From Betaproteobacteria bacterium (GTDB lineage Bacteria > Pseudomonadota > Gammaproteobacteria > Burkholderiales > Burkholderiaceae_C): a DNA stretch of 64,000 nucleotides. Location: contig JANXSZ010000011.1 in the NCBI GenBank assembly GCA_025356445.1, forward strand, positions 124,001 to 188,000, written 5' to 3'. The notes under the pieces are model-generated. The model ran no database searches and was not told the origin of the DNA. It saw only the letters and a program-made list of their open reading frames with translations. The first letter of the stretch is position 1; the number at the start of each line of letters is the position of its first letter. Positions 36,218-45,482 of this stretch are shown here, in pieces. The position numbers and the translations under genes are program-made.

Positions 36218-37191
36218 GACGGCGTGGCCTCCATCACCAAGGGCACATCGGCGGCAACACACAAACCAGCGCCGGGCAGGCTGATGAATGCGATGGTGCC
36301 CTGTAACGCAGCCACCCGCTCGCGCATCCCCATCAGGCCGAAACCTGAGGCGGCAACCTGCGACGGAGCCATGCCACAGCCATCGTCCTGGATGCGCAGG
36401 TGCAAACAGGTACCGTCAGCTGTGGGGCTCAGCTTGACCGTGACTTGCGTCGCCCCTGCATGGCGTGCCACGTTGGTCAATGACTCTTGCACCAAGCGAA
36501 ACACCGCCACCGCCGTGGCATCGCTGAGCTGCGTGGGCACACCTTGGGGAAAGAAACCACAGGCAACACCGGTTTGCGTCTCCCAACTTTCGCACAGGGT
36601 TTGCAGCGCGGCCTCCAGCCCCAGGCTGTCGAGTGAGGGCGGACGAAGGCGCAAGAGCATGTCGCGCACCATGGCGTGCAGCGTTTGGGCGGCATTGGCG
36701 ATGCGCTGCGCGCTGGCGGTGATGGGGTCACGCTCGGCACTCGTATTGGCAGTCACATGGGCACTGGCGTGCAGGATGTAGCTGGCCTCGGCGCGGATGG
36801 CGGTGCAGTTTTGTCCTACGTCATCGTGCAAATCCCGCGCCAAAACCCGGCGTTCGTGCTCTTGCACCACGATCAGGCGCTGGGACAAATCACGGTTGTG
36901 CGCGAGCAGCGCCGTCACTTGCGCTTGAGCCACAATCCGCTGCGTCAAAGCCAGGTGGGCTTCACGCGCACGGCGAAAGGCAAACCACGACAGCCCCACA
37001 CTCAGCCACAGCAGGGTCAACGGCAGTTCATCGAACTGCCAATCTTCGTAGCCCTGGGCGAAACCCGACATGGCTTCGGACAGATCCAGCGTTGCCGCCA
37101 GCAGAAAATAGCCAATGACAACCGCAGCGATAACGCCCAAATCGCGCCAGAGAACCGGGGTGTGGGCAAAGGAGGATGGAGGAGAGTTCAC
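36214..37191 (-). CDS. Membrane sensor histidine kinase (HisKA_3/NarX type)
   Basis: 325 residues with two membrane segments near residues 16-35 and 57-75 and a short periplasmic loop between them. The phospho-histidine is H122 in RRVLARDLHDDVGQ. The ATPase region holds RLVQESLTNVARHAGA and RIQDDGCGM...SGFGLMGMRERVAALQG. The small outside loop (about 20 residues) suggests sensing in the membrane or through a partner. It is the first gene of the kinase/regulator pair, and TonB receptor control by it is possible but not shown. Confidence 0.93.
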   Translation of the reverse strand: MNSPPSSFAHTPVLWRDLGVIAAVVIGYFLLAATLDLSEAMSGFAQGYEDWQFDELPLTLLWLSVGLSWFAFRRAREAHLALTQRIVAQAQVTALLAHNRDLSQRLIVVQEHERRVLARDLHDDVGQNCTAIRAEASYILHASAHVTANTSAERDPITASAQRIANAAQTLHAMVRDMLLRLRPPSLDSLGLEAALQTLCESWETQTGVACGFFPQGVPTQLSDATAVAVFRLVQESLTNVARHAGATQVTVKLSPTADGTCLHLRIQDDGCGMAPSQVAASGFGLMGMRERVAALQGTIAFISLPGAGLCVAADVPLVMEATPS

Positions 37192-37245
37192 GGGTATGCA
37201 GCGCTTGTCTGTTATGTTATTGGCTTGTTTTTAGCACGTAAGCCC

Positions 37246-38148
37246 ATGACCTTTCCTGACACTGTCTCCTCTCAAGCAGCCAACCGCAGTACCTGGGTCA
37301 GCGTGGGGGTGAACGTGCTCCTCAGCGCCTGCCAGCTGGTCGTCGGCGTGCTGGCCCATTCGCAGGCGCTGGTGGCCGATGGTGTGCATTCACTGTCGGA
37401 TTTGGTAGCCGATTTTGTGGTGCTGCTGGCCAATCACCACAGCCGAAAAGCCGCAGATGACGACCACCCCTATGGCCACCAGCGCTTCGAGACCGCCGCG
37501 TCGCTGGTGCTGGGCTTGTTGCTGGTGGCAGTTGGCGGTGGGTTGCTGGTGTCCGCGCTGCAAAAGCTTCAAACGCCGCATGAAATTCCCAGCGTCCATC
37601 TCTCAGCACTGTGGGTAACGGGTGTCGCCCTGGTCGCCAAGGAAGGTCTGTTCCGCTACATGCTGAGCGTGGCCATGCGGCTTAAATCCAGCCTGCTCAT
37701 CGCCAACGCCTGGCACGCCCGCTCCGATGCGGCCTCATCGCTGGTGGTGGGTGTAGGCATCGTTGGCAATGTGATGGGTTACCCACTGCTTGACCCGATT
37801 TCGGCCCTCATCGTGGGCCTGATGGTGGGCAAAATGGGGCTCAGCTTTGCCTGGAGCGCCCTGAGCGATCTCGTCGATCAGTCTGCCGACCAGCAAGAAG
37901 TGGCCGCCATCAGCCAAACTTTGCGCGACACACCCGGTGTGCGTGGCGTTCATGACGTGCGCACCCGCAAAATGGGCGACATGATCGTCGTCGATGCCCA
38001 CCTGGAAGTGGACGGCACGCTGACCGTGACCGCAGGCCATGCGATCGCTGACGCAGCCCGCGAACGTGTGCTGCAAGGGCACCGGGTATTGAGTGTGATG
38101 ACACACATAGACCCGGCACCAGCCATGCCACCGCCCAAAGCCGGTTAA
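37246..38148 (+). CDS. Cation diffusion facilitator family metal efflux protein
   Basis: 300 residues from the ATG at 37246. It exchanges divalent metal (Zn, Fe, Cd or similar) for protons. Two metal-site motifs fit the FieF pattern: ADGVHSLSDLVADF in helix 2 and NAWHARSDAASSLVV in helix 5, with DDDHPYGHQRFE in between. A cytoplasmic C-terminal domain (VRGVHDVRTRKMGDMIVVDAHLEVDGTLTVTAGHAIAD) follows. The gene is divergent from the histidine kinase and stands just before the glycine riboswitch. Metal choice cannot be read from sequence. Confidence 0.93.
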   Translation: MTFPDTVSSQAANRSTWVSVGVNVLLSACQLVVGVLAHSQALVADGVHSLSDLVADFVVLLANHHSRKAADDDHPYGHQRFETAASLVLGLLLVAVGGGLLVSALQKLQTPHEIPSVHLSALWVTGVALVAKEGLFRYMLSVAMRLKSSLLIANAWHARSDAASSLVVGVGIVGNVMGYPLLDPISALIVGLMVGKMGLSFAWSALSDLVDQSADQQEVAAISQTLRDTPGVRGVHDVRTRKMGDMIVVDAHLEVDGTLTVTAGHAIADAARERVLQGHRVLSVMTHIDPAPAMPPPKAG

Positions 38149-38162
38149 ACTCTCGCCCGTAT

Positions 38163-38400
38163 CAGGAGAGAGTTTTCCCCGAGAAAACCGCCGAAGGCTG
38201 AACGCTCAGGCAAAAGGACTGGTACGAATTGATTCTGTTGGAGAGCGGTCATTCCCTTGTCACTTACCAGTTAACAAGGCGCAATGGCCCACCGAAGGGG
38301 CAAGCCGAAACTTCTCTGTGAAGCGGTGAATCTCTCAGGTATCCCGGACAACAGGGTTTCCCACACGGCCACATATTGCGGGCCGTGGGTTAACTTTTGG
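38163..38400 (+). promoter_or_regulatory. Tandem glycine riboswitch of the gcv operon
   Basis: Two glycine aptamers in a row. The first (about 38165-38222) has GGAGAG, CCGAAGG and CGCTCAGGCAAAAGGAC. The second (about 38240-38350) has GGAGAG, CCGAAGGGGCAA and TCTCTCAGGTATCCCGGACA. A hairpin follows (38360-38389; CACGGCC paired with GGCCGTG, extended by two more pairs past a bulge) and then TTAACTTTT, a likely expression platform. It directly precedes gcvT, the best known target of this riboswitch. A long frame that runs through it from 38284 is not the real gcvT start. Confidence 0.95.
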
Positions 38401-38409
38401 AACCCTGTT

Positions 38410-39585
38410 ATGACCGCTGCCACGCCTGCCACCTCGTCCGCTACTGCTGAACTCCTCACAACCCCGCTGCACGCCCTGCACCTTGAGCTGAACGCCCGCA
38501 TGGTGCCGTTCGCGGGCTACCACATGCCCGTGCAGTACCCGATGGGCCTGATGGCCGAACACCTGCACACCCGCGCTGCCGCCGGTTTGTTTGACGTGTC
38601 GCACATGGGTCAGTTGCGCTTGGTCGGCCCGGACGCCGCCGCCGCATTCGAGACACTGATGCCCGTGGACGTGATCGACCTGCCCGTGGGCAAACAGCGC
38701 TACGGTTTGCTGCTGAACGACGAAGGCGGCATCCTGGACGATTTGATGTTTTTCAAGCGCGAGGCGGACATCTTCGTGATCGTCAACGGCGCATGCAAAG
38801 TCGCGGATATCGCGCACATCCAGACCAAGATCGGCCAGCGCTGCCAGGTCATCCCCATGCCTGAACGCGCTCTGCTCGCACTGCAAGGCCCCAAAGCCGT
38901 CGATGCCCTCGCCCGCCTCGCGCCCGGCGTGGAAAAGCTGGTGTTCATGACGGGGGGGGATTTTGTCGTCGCCGGTATCCCGTGCTTTTTGACGCGCAGC
39001 GGCTACACAGGCGAAGACGGCTTTGAAATCTCGGTGCTGGACGCTCAAGCCGATGCCCTGGCCCGCGCCTTGTTGGCCCAGCCCGAAGTCAAGCCGATTG
39101 GTCTGGGAGCGCGCAATTCGTTGCGCCTGGAAGCCGGTTTGTGCCTGTACGGCCAAGACCTGGACACCACCACCACACCCGTTGAAGCAGGGCTGAACTG
39201 GGCGATGCAAAAAGTGCGTCGTGCAGGCGGTGCGCGCGAGGGGGGATTCCCAGGCGCTACCAAAATACTAGCTGCTATAGCCGATGGAATAAGCGCTACA
39301 GGCTCAAATGGAACTCGAAAACGCGTCGGTTTGATCGCCTTGGAGCGCGTCCCGGTGCGCGAACACACCGCATTGCAAGACCTGACCGGCAAGGGCATCG
39401 GTGAAGTCACCAGCGGCCTGCTCGGCCCCACGTTCGACCGCCCAATCGCAATGGCCTATGTGAACGCCGACTGCGCCGCCATCGGCACCCGCATCAACGC
39501 CATCGTGCGCGGCAAGCCGGTGCCGATGGAGGTCAGTACCATGCCGTTTGTGCCTGCGCGCTACTACCGTGGGCCAGCCGTTTAA
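38410..39585 (+). CDS. gcvT: Glycine cleavage system T protein (aminomethyltransferase)
   Basis: Transfers the methylene group from H-protein-bound aminomethyl to tetrahydrofolate, releasing ammonia. 391 residues from the ATG at 38410; E. coli GcvT has 364. Family blocks: LHALHLELNARMVPFAGYHMPVQYPMG, AAAGLFDVSHMGQLRL, TRSGYTGEDGFEISV, ARNSLRLEAGLCLYGQDLDTTTTPVEAGLNW and the C-terminal MPFVPARYYRG. About 15-18 extra residues (around KILAAIADGISATGSNGT) between the two main parts come from an in-frame AGCTGCT...AGCGCT repeat. First gene of gcvT-H-P. Confidence 0.96.
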   Translation: MTAATPATSSATAELLTTPLHALHLELNARMVPFAGYHMPVQYPMGLMAEHLHTRAAAGLFDVSHMGQLRLVGPDAAAAFETLMPVDVIDLPVGKQRYGLLLNDEGGILDDLMFFKREADIFVIVNGACKVADIAHIQTKIGQRCQVIPMPERALLALQGPKAVDALARLAPGVEKLVFMTGGDFVVAGIPCFLTRSGYTGEDGFEISVLDAQADALARALLAQPEVKPIGLGARNSLRLEAGLCLYGQDLDTTTTPVEAGLNWAMQKVRRAGGAREGGFPGATKILAAIADGISATGSNGTRKRVGLIALERVPVREHTALQDLTGKGIGEVTSGLLGPTFDRPIAMAYVNADCAAIGTRINAIVRGKPVPMEVSTMPFVPARYYRGPAV

Positions 39586-39634
39586 GCTTTCTCAACCTTC
39601 TTTCAACCACTTTCAACCTTTCAGGAGCCTCACC

Positions 39635-40012
39635 ATGAACGTCAAATACACCGAAGAACACGAATGGATTGCCCGCGCTGACGCTGCAACCCCCGCCACG
39701 GTCGGCATCACCGTCCACGCCCAGGATGCGCTGGGCGACGTGGTGTTCGTTGACCTGCCTGAAGTCGGCAAAGCCTACGCCAAAGGCGAAGTGGCTGGCG
39801 TGGTGGAGTCCGTCAAAGCAGCGGCCGACGTGTACATGCCGCTCTCAGGCGTTGTCACCGAAGTGAACGAAGCCCTGCGTGCAGACCCGTCTCTGGCCAA
39901 CAGCGACCCGCTGAACACCGGCTGGTTTTTCAAAATAAGCATTGACGATGCCGCCCAGTTTGACGCGCTGATGGAAGCGCCTGAGTACGAAAAATTCTCC
40001 GCTAACGCTTAA
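39635..40012 (+). CDS. gcvH: Glycine cleavage system H protein
   Basis: Lipoyl carrier that shuttles the aminomethyl group between the P, T and L proteins. 125 residues from the ATG at 39635, preceded by AGGAG. The lipoylated lysine is K61 in [18 protein letters not shown]. The N-terminus [12 protein letters not shown] is typical. It lies 49 bp after gcvT and 22 bp before gcvP. Confidence 0.97.
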   Translation: MNVKYTEEHEWIARADAATPATVGITVHAQDALGDVVFVDLPEVGKAYAKGEVAGVVESVKAAADVYMPLSGVVTEVNEALRADPSLANSDPLNTGWFFKISIDDAAQFDALMEAPEYEKFSANA

Positions 40013-40034
40013 AAGTCCAGCCTCAAAGTTCACC

Positions 40035-42968
40035 ATGTCGATGCCCCCTGCCCACACTTTCGCCACCACCACTTTGCCCGCGCTGGTTGAACTCGAAAAC
40101 ACCAGCGAGTTCATCGCCCGCCACATCGGCATCAGCCCCGAAGACGAAACGCTGATGCTGAAAACCGTGGGTAGCAGCTCGCGCAGCGAACTGATCGCGG
40201 GCATCGTGCCGGCCAGCATCGCTCGCAGCACGGCCATGGCGATCCCCGCGCCGATTACCGAGGCGGCGGCATTGGCCGAGTTGAAGGCCATGGCGGGCAA
40301 AAACAAGGTACTGAAAAACTTCATCGGCCAGGGCTATTACGGCACGCACACGCCCGGCGTGATCTTGCGCAACATCCTGGAAAATCCGGCTTGGTACACG
40401 GCTTACACGCCCTACCAGGCTGAGATCAGCCAGGGCCGCATGGAGGCGCTGATCAACTTCCAAACCATGGTGTGCGACCTCACGGCCATGCCTATCGCCA
40501 ATGCGTCGATGCTGGACGAAGCCACCGCAGCCGCCGAGGCGATGACGCTGGCCCGCCGCAGCGTGAAGAGCAAAAGCAACACCTTCATCGTCAACGGTGA
40601 CTGCCATCCCCAGACGATTGAGGTGATCCAAACCCGCGCCAAGCCGCTGGGCATCGAGGTACTGGTGGCGATGTCTGGCGACCAGTGGCACGACTGGGTA
40701 GCCAACCGCGATTTCTTTGCGCTGATGGACCAGTACCCCACCACCAGCGGCCACATCGAAGACATGCGCGCAGAAGTCGCCAAAGCCCACGCCAAGCAGG
40801 CCGCCTTCATCGTCGCCGCCGATTTACTGGCTCTGACGCTGCTGACGCCTCCCGGTGAATGGGGTGCGGACATCGTAATCGGCACGACCCAGCGCTTTGG
40901 CATGCCGATGGGTGCCGGTGGCCCCCATGCTGCTTACATGGCCTGCCGCGACGAATTCAAGCGCTCGCTGCCGGGTCGGCTGGTGGGTGTCAGCGTCGAT
41001 GCGCACGGCAACCCGGCTTACCGCTTGGCCTTGCAAACCCGCGAACAGCACATCCGCCGCGAAAAAGCCACGTCCAACATCTGCACCGCGCAGGTGTTGC
41101 CAGCGGTAGTGGCCAGCATGTACGCCGTTTACCACGGGCCAGCAGGACTCCAGCGCATCGCCTCGCGGATAGCCGCGTACACCGCTATCTTGGCCAAAGG
41201 GCTGGCACAACTGGGCTACTCAACCGCGCACCGAGGCACACTGGCGCAGGCGTTTGACACACTATGCCTGAAGACCGATGACGCTACACATACCATAGCT
41301 GCTAAAGCCCTATCTATGGGTGCTAACGTCAGAACTGCATGGGACATCTACACCTGCATCTCGCTGGACGAAACCACCAGCCGTGAAGATATTGCGCTGC
41401 TGTGGTCGGTCTTCGCCAAGCCGGGTCAAACCCTGCCCACGGTGGCAGAATTCGAGAGCGGTATCCAACCCCTCATCCCCGCCAGCCTGCGCCGCACCAC
41501 CCCGTTCCTGACGCACCCCGTCTTCAACACCCACCACTCCGAAACCGGCATGTTGCGCTACATCCGTGCCCTGAGTGACAAGGATCTGGCACTCGACCGC
41601 AGCATGATCCCGCTGGGCAGCTGCACCATGAAACTCAACGCCACCAGCGAGATGATCCCCATCACCTGGCCCGAGTTCGCCAACATCCACCCCTTGGCAC
41701 CGGCTGACCAGTTGCTGGGCTACAAAGAACTGGACGAGCAACTCCGTGCCTGGCTGTGCGCCGCCACCGGCTACGCAGGCATCAGCCTGCAACCCAACGC
41801 GGGCAGCCAAGGCGAATACGCCGGGCTGCTGGTCATCAAGGCCTACCACGATGCCCGTGGCGAGAGCCACCGCAACATCTGTCTGATCCCCAGCAGCGCC
41901 CACGGTACCAACCCGGCCAGCGCGCAAATGGCGGGCATGACAGTGGTCGTCACCGCCTGCGACACGCAAGGCAATGTGGACATGACCGACTTGCAAGCCA
42001 AGTGCAAAAAGCACAGCGCCAACCTCGCGGCGATCATGATCACCTACCCCAGCACGCACGGCGTGTTCGAGACCCAGGTGAAAGAACTTTGCGCCCTGGT
42101 ACACAGCCACGGCGGGCGCGTTTACGTGGACGGCGCAAACATGAACGCCTTGGTGGGCGTAGCCGCCCCTGGTGAATTCGGCGGCGACGTGAGCCACCTG
42201 AACCTGCACAAAACCTTCTGCATCCCCCACGGCGGCGGCGGCCCTGGTGTTGGCCCCGTCTGCGTGGTGGCCGACTTGGTGCCCTACCTGCCCGGTCATG
42301 CCACAGGTGGATTGCCTGTGAACGGCGTCGGTGCCATCAGCGCGGCGCCACTGGGTAACGCAGCGGTACTGCCGATCAGTTGGATGTACTGCCGCATGAT
42401 GGGGGCCGAGGGCCTGAAGCACGCCACCGAGGCCGCCATCCTTGCTGCCAACTACATCAGCGCCCGCCTCAAAGACCATTACCCCACGCTGTACGCCAGC
42501 GAAAATGGCCATGTCGCCCACGAGTGCATCCTGGACTTGCGCCCCATCAAAGACAGCTGCGGTGTGACCGCTGAAGACGTGGCCAAGCGCCTGGCCGACT
42601 ATGGCTTCCATGCCCCCACCCTCAGCTTCCCCGTGCCCGGCACCTTGATGGTGGAACCGACAGAAAGCGAAACCCTGGCCGAGCTGGACCGCTTCATCGC
42701 CGCGATGATCGCCATCCGCCAGGAAATCACCCAGGTCGAAACCGGTGTCTGGCCGCAGGACAACAACCCGCTGAAGCATGCCCCCCATACCGCCGCAAGC
42801 TTGATGGGTGCGGCGTGGGATCGCCCGTACAGCAGAGAGACAGGCGCTTTCCCGCTATCAACTTTGAAGCAATCCAAATACTGGCCATCCGTGGGCCGGG
42901 TGGACAACGTGTATGGCGACCGCAATCTGTTTTGCAGTTGCGTGCCGGTGGCGGACTACGCAGAGTAA
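40035..42968 (+). CDS. gcvP: Glycine dehydrogenase (decarboxylating), P protein
   Basis: PLP enzyme that decarboxylates glycine and loads the aminomethyl group on GcvH. 977 residues, the single-chain form with fused alpha and beta halves. PLP lysine is K726 in [16 protein letters not shown]. Other marks: [53 protein letters not shown], and [25 protein letters not shown]. The segment around residues 417-430 contains another AGCTGCT-type repeat but no obvious length change. The dihydrolipoamide dehydrogenase gene is not in the window. Confidence 0.97.
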   Translation: MSMPPAHTFATTTLPALVELENTSEFIARHIGISPEDETLMLKTVGSSSRSELIAGIVPASIARSTAMAIPAPITEAAALAELKAMAGKNKVLKNFIGQGYYGTHTPGVILRNILENPAWYTAYTPYQAEISQGRMEALINFQTMVCDLTAMPIANASMLDEATAAAEAMTLARRSVKSKSNTFIVNGDCHPQTIEVIQTRAKPLGIEVLVAMSGDQWHDWVANRDFFALMDQYPTTSGHIEDMRAEVAKAHAKQAAFIVAADLLALTLLTPPGEWGADIVIGTTQRFGMPMGAGGPHAAYMACRDEFKRSLPGRLVGVSVDAHGNPAYRLALQTREQHIRREKATSNICTAQVLPAVVASMYAVYHGPAGLQRIASRIAAYTAILAKGLAQLGYSTAHRGTLAQAFDTLCLKTDDATHTIAAKALSMGANVRTAWDIYTCISLDETTSREDIALLWSVFAKPGQTLPTVAEFESGIQPLIPASLRRTTPFLTHPVFNTHHSETGMLRYIRALSDKDLALDRSMIPLGSCTMKLNATSEMIPITWPEFANIHPLAPADQLLGYKELDEQLRAWLCAATGYAGISLQPNAGSQGEYAGLLVIKAYHDARGESHRNICLIPSSAHGTNPASAQMAGMTVVVTACDTQGNVDMTDLQAKCKKHSANLAAIMITYPSTHGVFETQVKELCALVHSHGGRVYVDGANMNALVGVAAPGEFGGDVSHLNLHKTFCIPHGGGGPGVGPVCVVADLVPYLPGHATGGLPVNGVGAISAAPLGNAAVLPISWMYCRMMGAEGLKHATEAAILAANYISARLKDHYPTLYASENGHVAHECILDLRPIKDSCGVTAEDVAKRLADYGFHAPTLSFPVPGTLMVEPTESETLAELDRFIAAMIAIRQEITQVETGVWPQDNNPLKHAPHTAASLMGAAWDRPYSRETGAFPLSTLKQSKYWPSVGRVDNVYGDRNLFCSCVPVADYAE

Positions 42969-43016
42969 GCAGATTCATTCGTAGAATCCGCTGCAATTAC
43001 GGCGCTAGCTTGACAA

Positions 43017-43038
43017 CCATGGGGGGGCGTCCCCATGG
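43017..43038 (+). repeat. Perfect inverted repeat after gcvP
   Basis: CCATGGGG and CCCCATGG flank a 6-base loop 49 bp after the gcvP stop. Only TATTT follows a few bases later, so it is at best a weak terminator between gcvP and the ATP-grasp gene. Confidence 0.5.
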
Positions 43039-43072
43039 GCTATTTCGCCGGGGTGAGACTTCAAGACGGGTG

Positions 43073-44329
43073 ATGCAAAGCCCCATAAGAATGGCTAAAA
43101 AGTTGAAAGCGCACAACGTATTGGTTGTGAACACGGCTGTGTGGGAAGGTCTTTCGCGCCTGCCCTACCTGCTTCACCGAGCAGGCTGCCATGTCAGCCT
43201 GATGGCACCCGAGTCAAGTTACGCGGCCCGTTCGGGCTTCGTTGACCAGCACTTCATAGCCCCCAGCGATCCAGATGCAGCGCTGGATGTCTTGCACCAC
43301 CATCTGGAAACCCAAGCCACACCTTACGACTGGGTCATCATGGGAGACGACCCCCTGCTGTACGCACTGGGACGGCGGCAGTATGAAGCCTGGGTCAGCC
43401 GCGTTTTCCCCGCGCACTTCACGCCCAACGGCTTGGCCTTTGTGGTGTCCAAAATCGCCTTCATCACCCAGTGCCATGCCGCTGGCGTGGCGATGCCTGA
43501 CTTTCGGGTCTGCCACGACACCGCTGCGCTGACGCAGGCCGCCGTACAGTTGAAGTTCCCCCTGGTGCTCAAATCTGAACAGGGGTTTGCAGGGAATGCT
43601 GTGTTTGTCGTGCCCGATGCCCAGGCCTTGGCAACATGCCCTGCCGCCTACCCACTGATTGCACAAGCGTTCGTCCCTGGCAAAACCGGGAGCGCAGCAG
43701 CCATTTTTAACCATGGCAAATTAGTGTGCTGGTTTTCCTACCTGCGTGAAAGAACCTGGGGCGCCTTGGGGCCGTCCACCGCTGTCAAATTCCAATACAT
43801 GCCCGAGCTTCAACCGATGCTGACCAAACTGGGGCATTTGTCGGGCTACCACGGGCTGTGCGGGGTTGACTTCATTCAGCACGCGCAAACTGGCGACATC
43901 GTGCTGCTGGAGCAAAACTTCCGCCCCACCCTGACCATGAACCTGGGCCAGCGCGTGGGAGTGGACTTTGCAGCCGCCTTGCGCACCTTGCTGACAGGCG
44001 GTGCCAAAGACCATGGCGATGGGACTATCGACATGGGCACCCAGCCCCACCCGCCCATCACCCAAAAGGAAACCATCCAGACCACGGTGCCCTTGTTCCC
44101 CACGGATGTTTTCAGGGCCATCGACGACAAAGACTGGGCAGGCTTGCTGCGGTGGCTGCTGAAGGCCTCGTGGTGGCGCGAACTGAGCTGGCACGACACT
44201 CCGCTGCTGCGCTATAACTTGAAACAAATTGCACTGCGCCCTTTGCGCTCGGTGAAAAGAAGGTCGCTCAAGCAACCGTTTGGGGCAAATACCGCTCCAC
44301 CAAATGCGCCCAATAGCTCGCCCCGGTGA
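43073..44329 (+). CDS. ATP-grasp domain protein of unknown substrate
   Basis: 418 residues from the ATG at 43073; an ATG at 43091 gives 412. ATP-grasp enzymes join a carboxylate to an amine or thiol using ATP through an acyl-phosphate. Visible parts: an N-terminal Rossmann-like section (HNVLVVNTAVWEGLSRLPYLLHRAGCHVSLMAPESSYAARSGFVD), the ATP-binding lysines in FVVSKIAFITQCHAAGVAMPDF and FPLVLKSEQGFAGNAVFVV, and the metal-site acid block LCGVDFIQHAQTGDIVLLEQNFRPTLTMNLG. The basic C-terminal tail of about 80 residues is not part of the core. It follows gcvP but is separated by a hairpin. The substrate is not recognisable. Confidence 0.82.
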   Translation: MQSPIRMAKKLKAHNVLVVNTAVWEGLSRLPYLLHRAGCHVSLMAPESSYAARSGFVDQHFIAPSDPDAALDVLHHHLETQATPYDWVIMGDDPLLYALGRRQYEAWVSRVFPAHFTPNGLAFVVSKIAFITQCHAAGVAMPDFRVCHDTAALTQAAVQLKFPLVLKSEQGFAGNAVFVVPDAQALATCPAAYPLIAQAFVPGKTGSAAAIFNHGKLVCWFSYLRERTWGALGPSTAVKFQYMPELQPMLTKLGHLSGYHGLCGVDFIQHAQTGDIVLLEQNFRPTLTMNLGQRVGVDFAAALRTLLTGGAKDHGDGTIDMGTQPHPPITQKETIQTTVPLFPTDVFRAIDDKDWAGLLRWLLKASWWRELSWHDTPLLRYNLKQIALRPLRSVKRRSLKQPFGANTAPPNAPNSSPR

Positions 44330-45482
44330 CCAAAATTTCATCGTTGAAATCGTAGCCTGGGTTGTGCACCATGCAGCTGCCCTCCCCTGCGCCATTGCCG
44401 ATCAGCAGGTAGCAGCCCGGCACTTTTTCCAGCATAAAGGCGAAATCTTCGCTGCCTGAAAGCGCCGCCCCCTGCGCAGTGACACGCTCAGCCCCGAACA
44501 ACTCGGTAGCGACAGCCGTCGCAAAGTGGGTTTCTGCCTCGGCATTGACCAGCACAGCATAGCCATGGCGGTAGTCCACATCGGCCTGCACGCCATAACT
44601 GGCGGCCTGTGCAGCCACCAGCGCGTGGATGCGGCGCTCCAGCAACACACGCACGGCGGGGTTCAGCGAACGCACGCTGATCTCCAACCTCACTTCATCG
44701 GGAATCACGTTGTTGGCGTTACCGCCATGGATGGCCCCCACCGTGACCACGGCCATGTCCAGCGGATTTACATTGCGGGAGACCACGGTTTGCAACGCCA
44801 TGATGATGGATGCCGCAGCCACAACAGGGTCGGCCGTGTGCTGCGGCAGCGCACCATGCCCACCGGTACCGCGCACCAGTACCGTCACGTAATCCGATGA
44901 CGCCATGAACGGCCCACTGCGAAACACCATGTGCCCAGCAGGGTGGCCCGGCATGTTGTGCTGCGCAAACACCGCATCGCAGGGGTATTTGGTGAACAGG
45001 CCATCGGCCATCATTCGCACTGCGCCGCCCAGGCCTTCTTCAGCAGGCTGAAAAATCAGGTTCAGCGTGCCCGAAAACCTGCGTGTATCCGCCAGGTAAT
45101 GCGCAGCCCCCAGCAGCGTGGCTGTGTGGCCGTCATGGCCGCAGGCGTGCATCACGCCCTCCGAGGTGCTGGCCCAAGTGAGGCCGGTCTTCTCGTGGAT
45201 AGGCAAGGCGTCCATGTCAGCCCGCAGCCCCACGGCGCGCGTGCCGTTGCCGTTGCGCATGCGCCCCACCACACCGGTGCCACCCAGCCCACGCTCGACC
45301 TCGTAGCCCCAGTCGGTCAGGCAGCGGGCCACGATGTCGCTGGTGCGGTGCTCTTCAAAACCCAATTCAGGGTGGCGGTGGACATCGCGGCGCAGCGTGG
45401 TCATTTCGCTGCGGTAGTGCTGCAAGGCATCCATAAGGGGTGTGGTCATGTGGGGCTCGTCGGTAGGGTTGTTCGTTGTCAC
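44268..45482 (-). CDS. M20-family amidohydrolase (hippurate hydrolase/HipO-like)
   Basis: A 404-residue metal-dependent amidase/carboxypeptidase, the class that hydrolyses N-acyl amino acids such as hippurate. Motifs: RDVHRHPELGFEEHRT near residue 38, the metal site MHACGHDGHTATLLGAA, FQPAEEGLGGA with the catalytic Glu pair, QHNMPGHPAGHM and SGSEDFAFMLEKVPG. The GTG start overlaps the Bug gene stop (GTGA), which supports coupling; an ATG at 45449 is a fair alternative. Its 3' end overlaps the convergent ATP-grasp gene by 62 bp. The pairing with a Bug binding protein suggests uptake plus hydrolysis of an N-acylated compound. Confidence 0.92.
   Translation of the reverse strand: MTTNNPTDEPHMTTPLMDALQHYRSEMTTLRRDVHRHPELGFEEHRTSDIVARCLTDWGYEVERGLGGTGVVGRMRNGNGTRAVGLRADMDALPIHEKTGLTWASTSEGVMHACGHDGHTATLLGAAHYLADTRRFSGTLNLIFQPAEEGLGGAVRMMADGLFTKYPCDAVFAQHNMPGHPAGHMVFRSGPFMASSDYVTVLVRGTGGHGALPQHTADPVVAAASIIMALQTVVSRNVNPLDMAVVTVGAIHGGNANNVIPDEVRLEISVRSLNPAVRVLLERRIHALVAAQAASYGVQADVDYRHGYAVLVNAEAETHFATAVATELFGAERVTAQGAALSGSEDFAFMLEKVPGCYLLIGNGAGEGSCMVHNPGYDFNDEILVTGASYWAHLVERYLPQTVA

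Noticed and set aside
38284-38409. N-terminal extension of gcvT by 42 codons
   Set aside because: The extension lies inside the second glycine aptamer and the expression platform, which must stay untranslated leader.
41310-42788. Minus-strand open frame of 492 codons inside gcvP
   Set aside because: Antisense to the P protein. Length alone is expected at this GC content.
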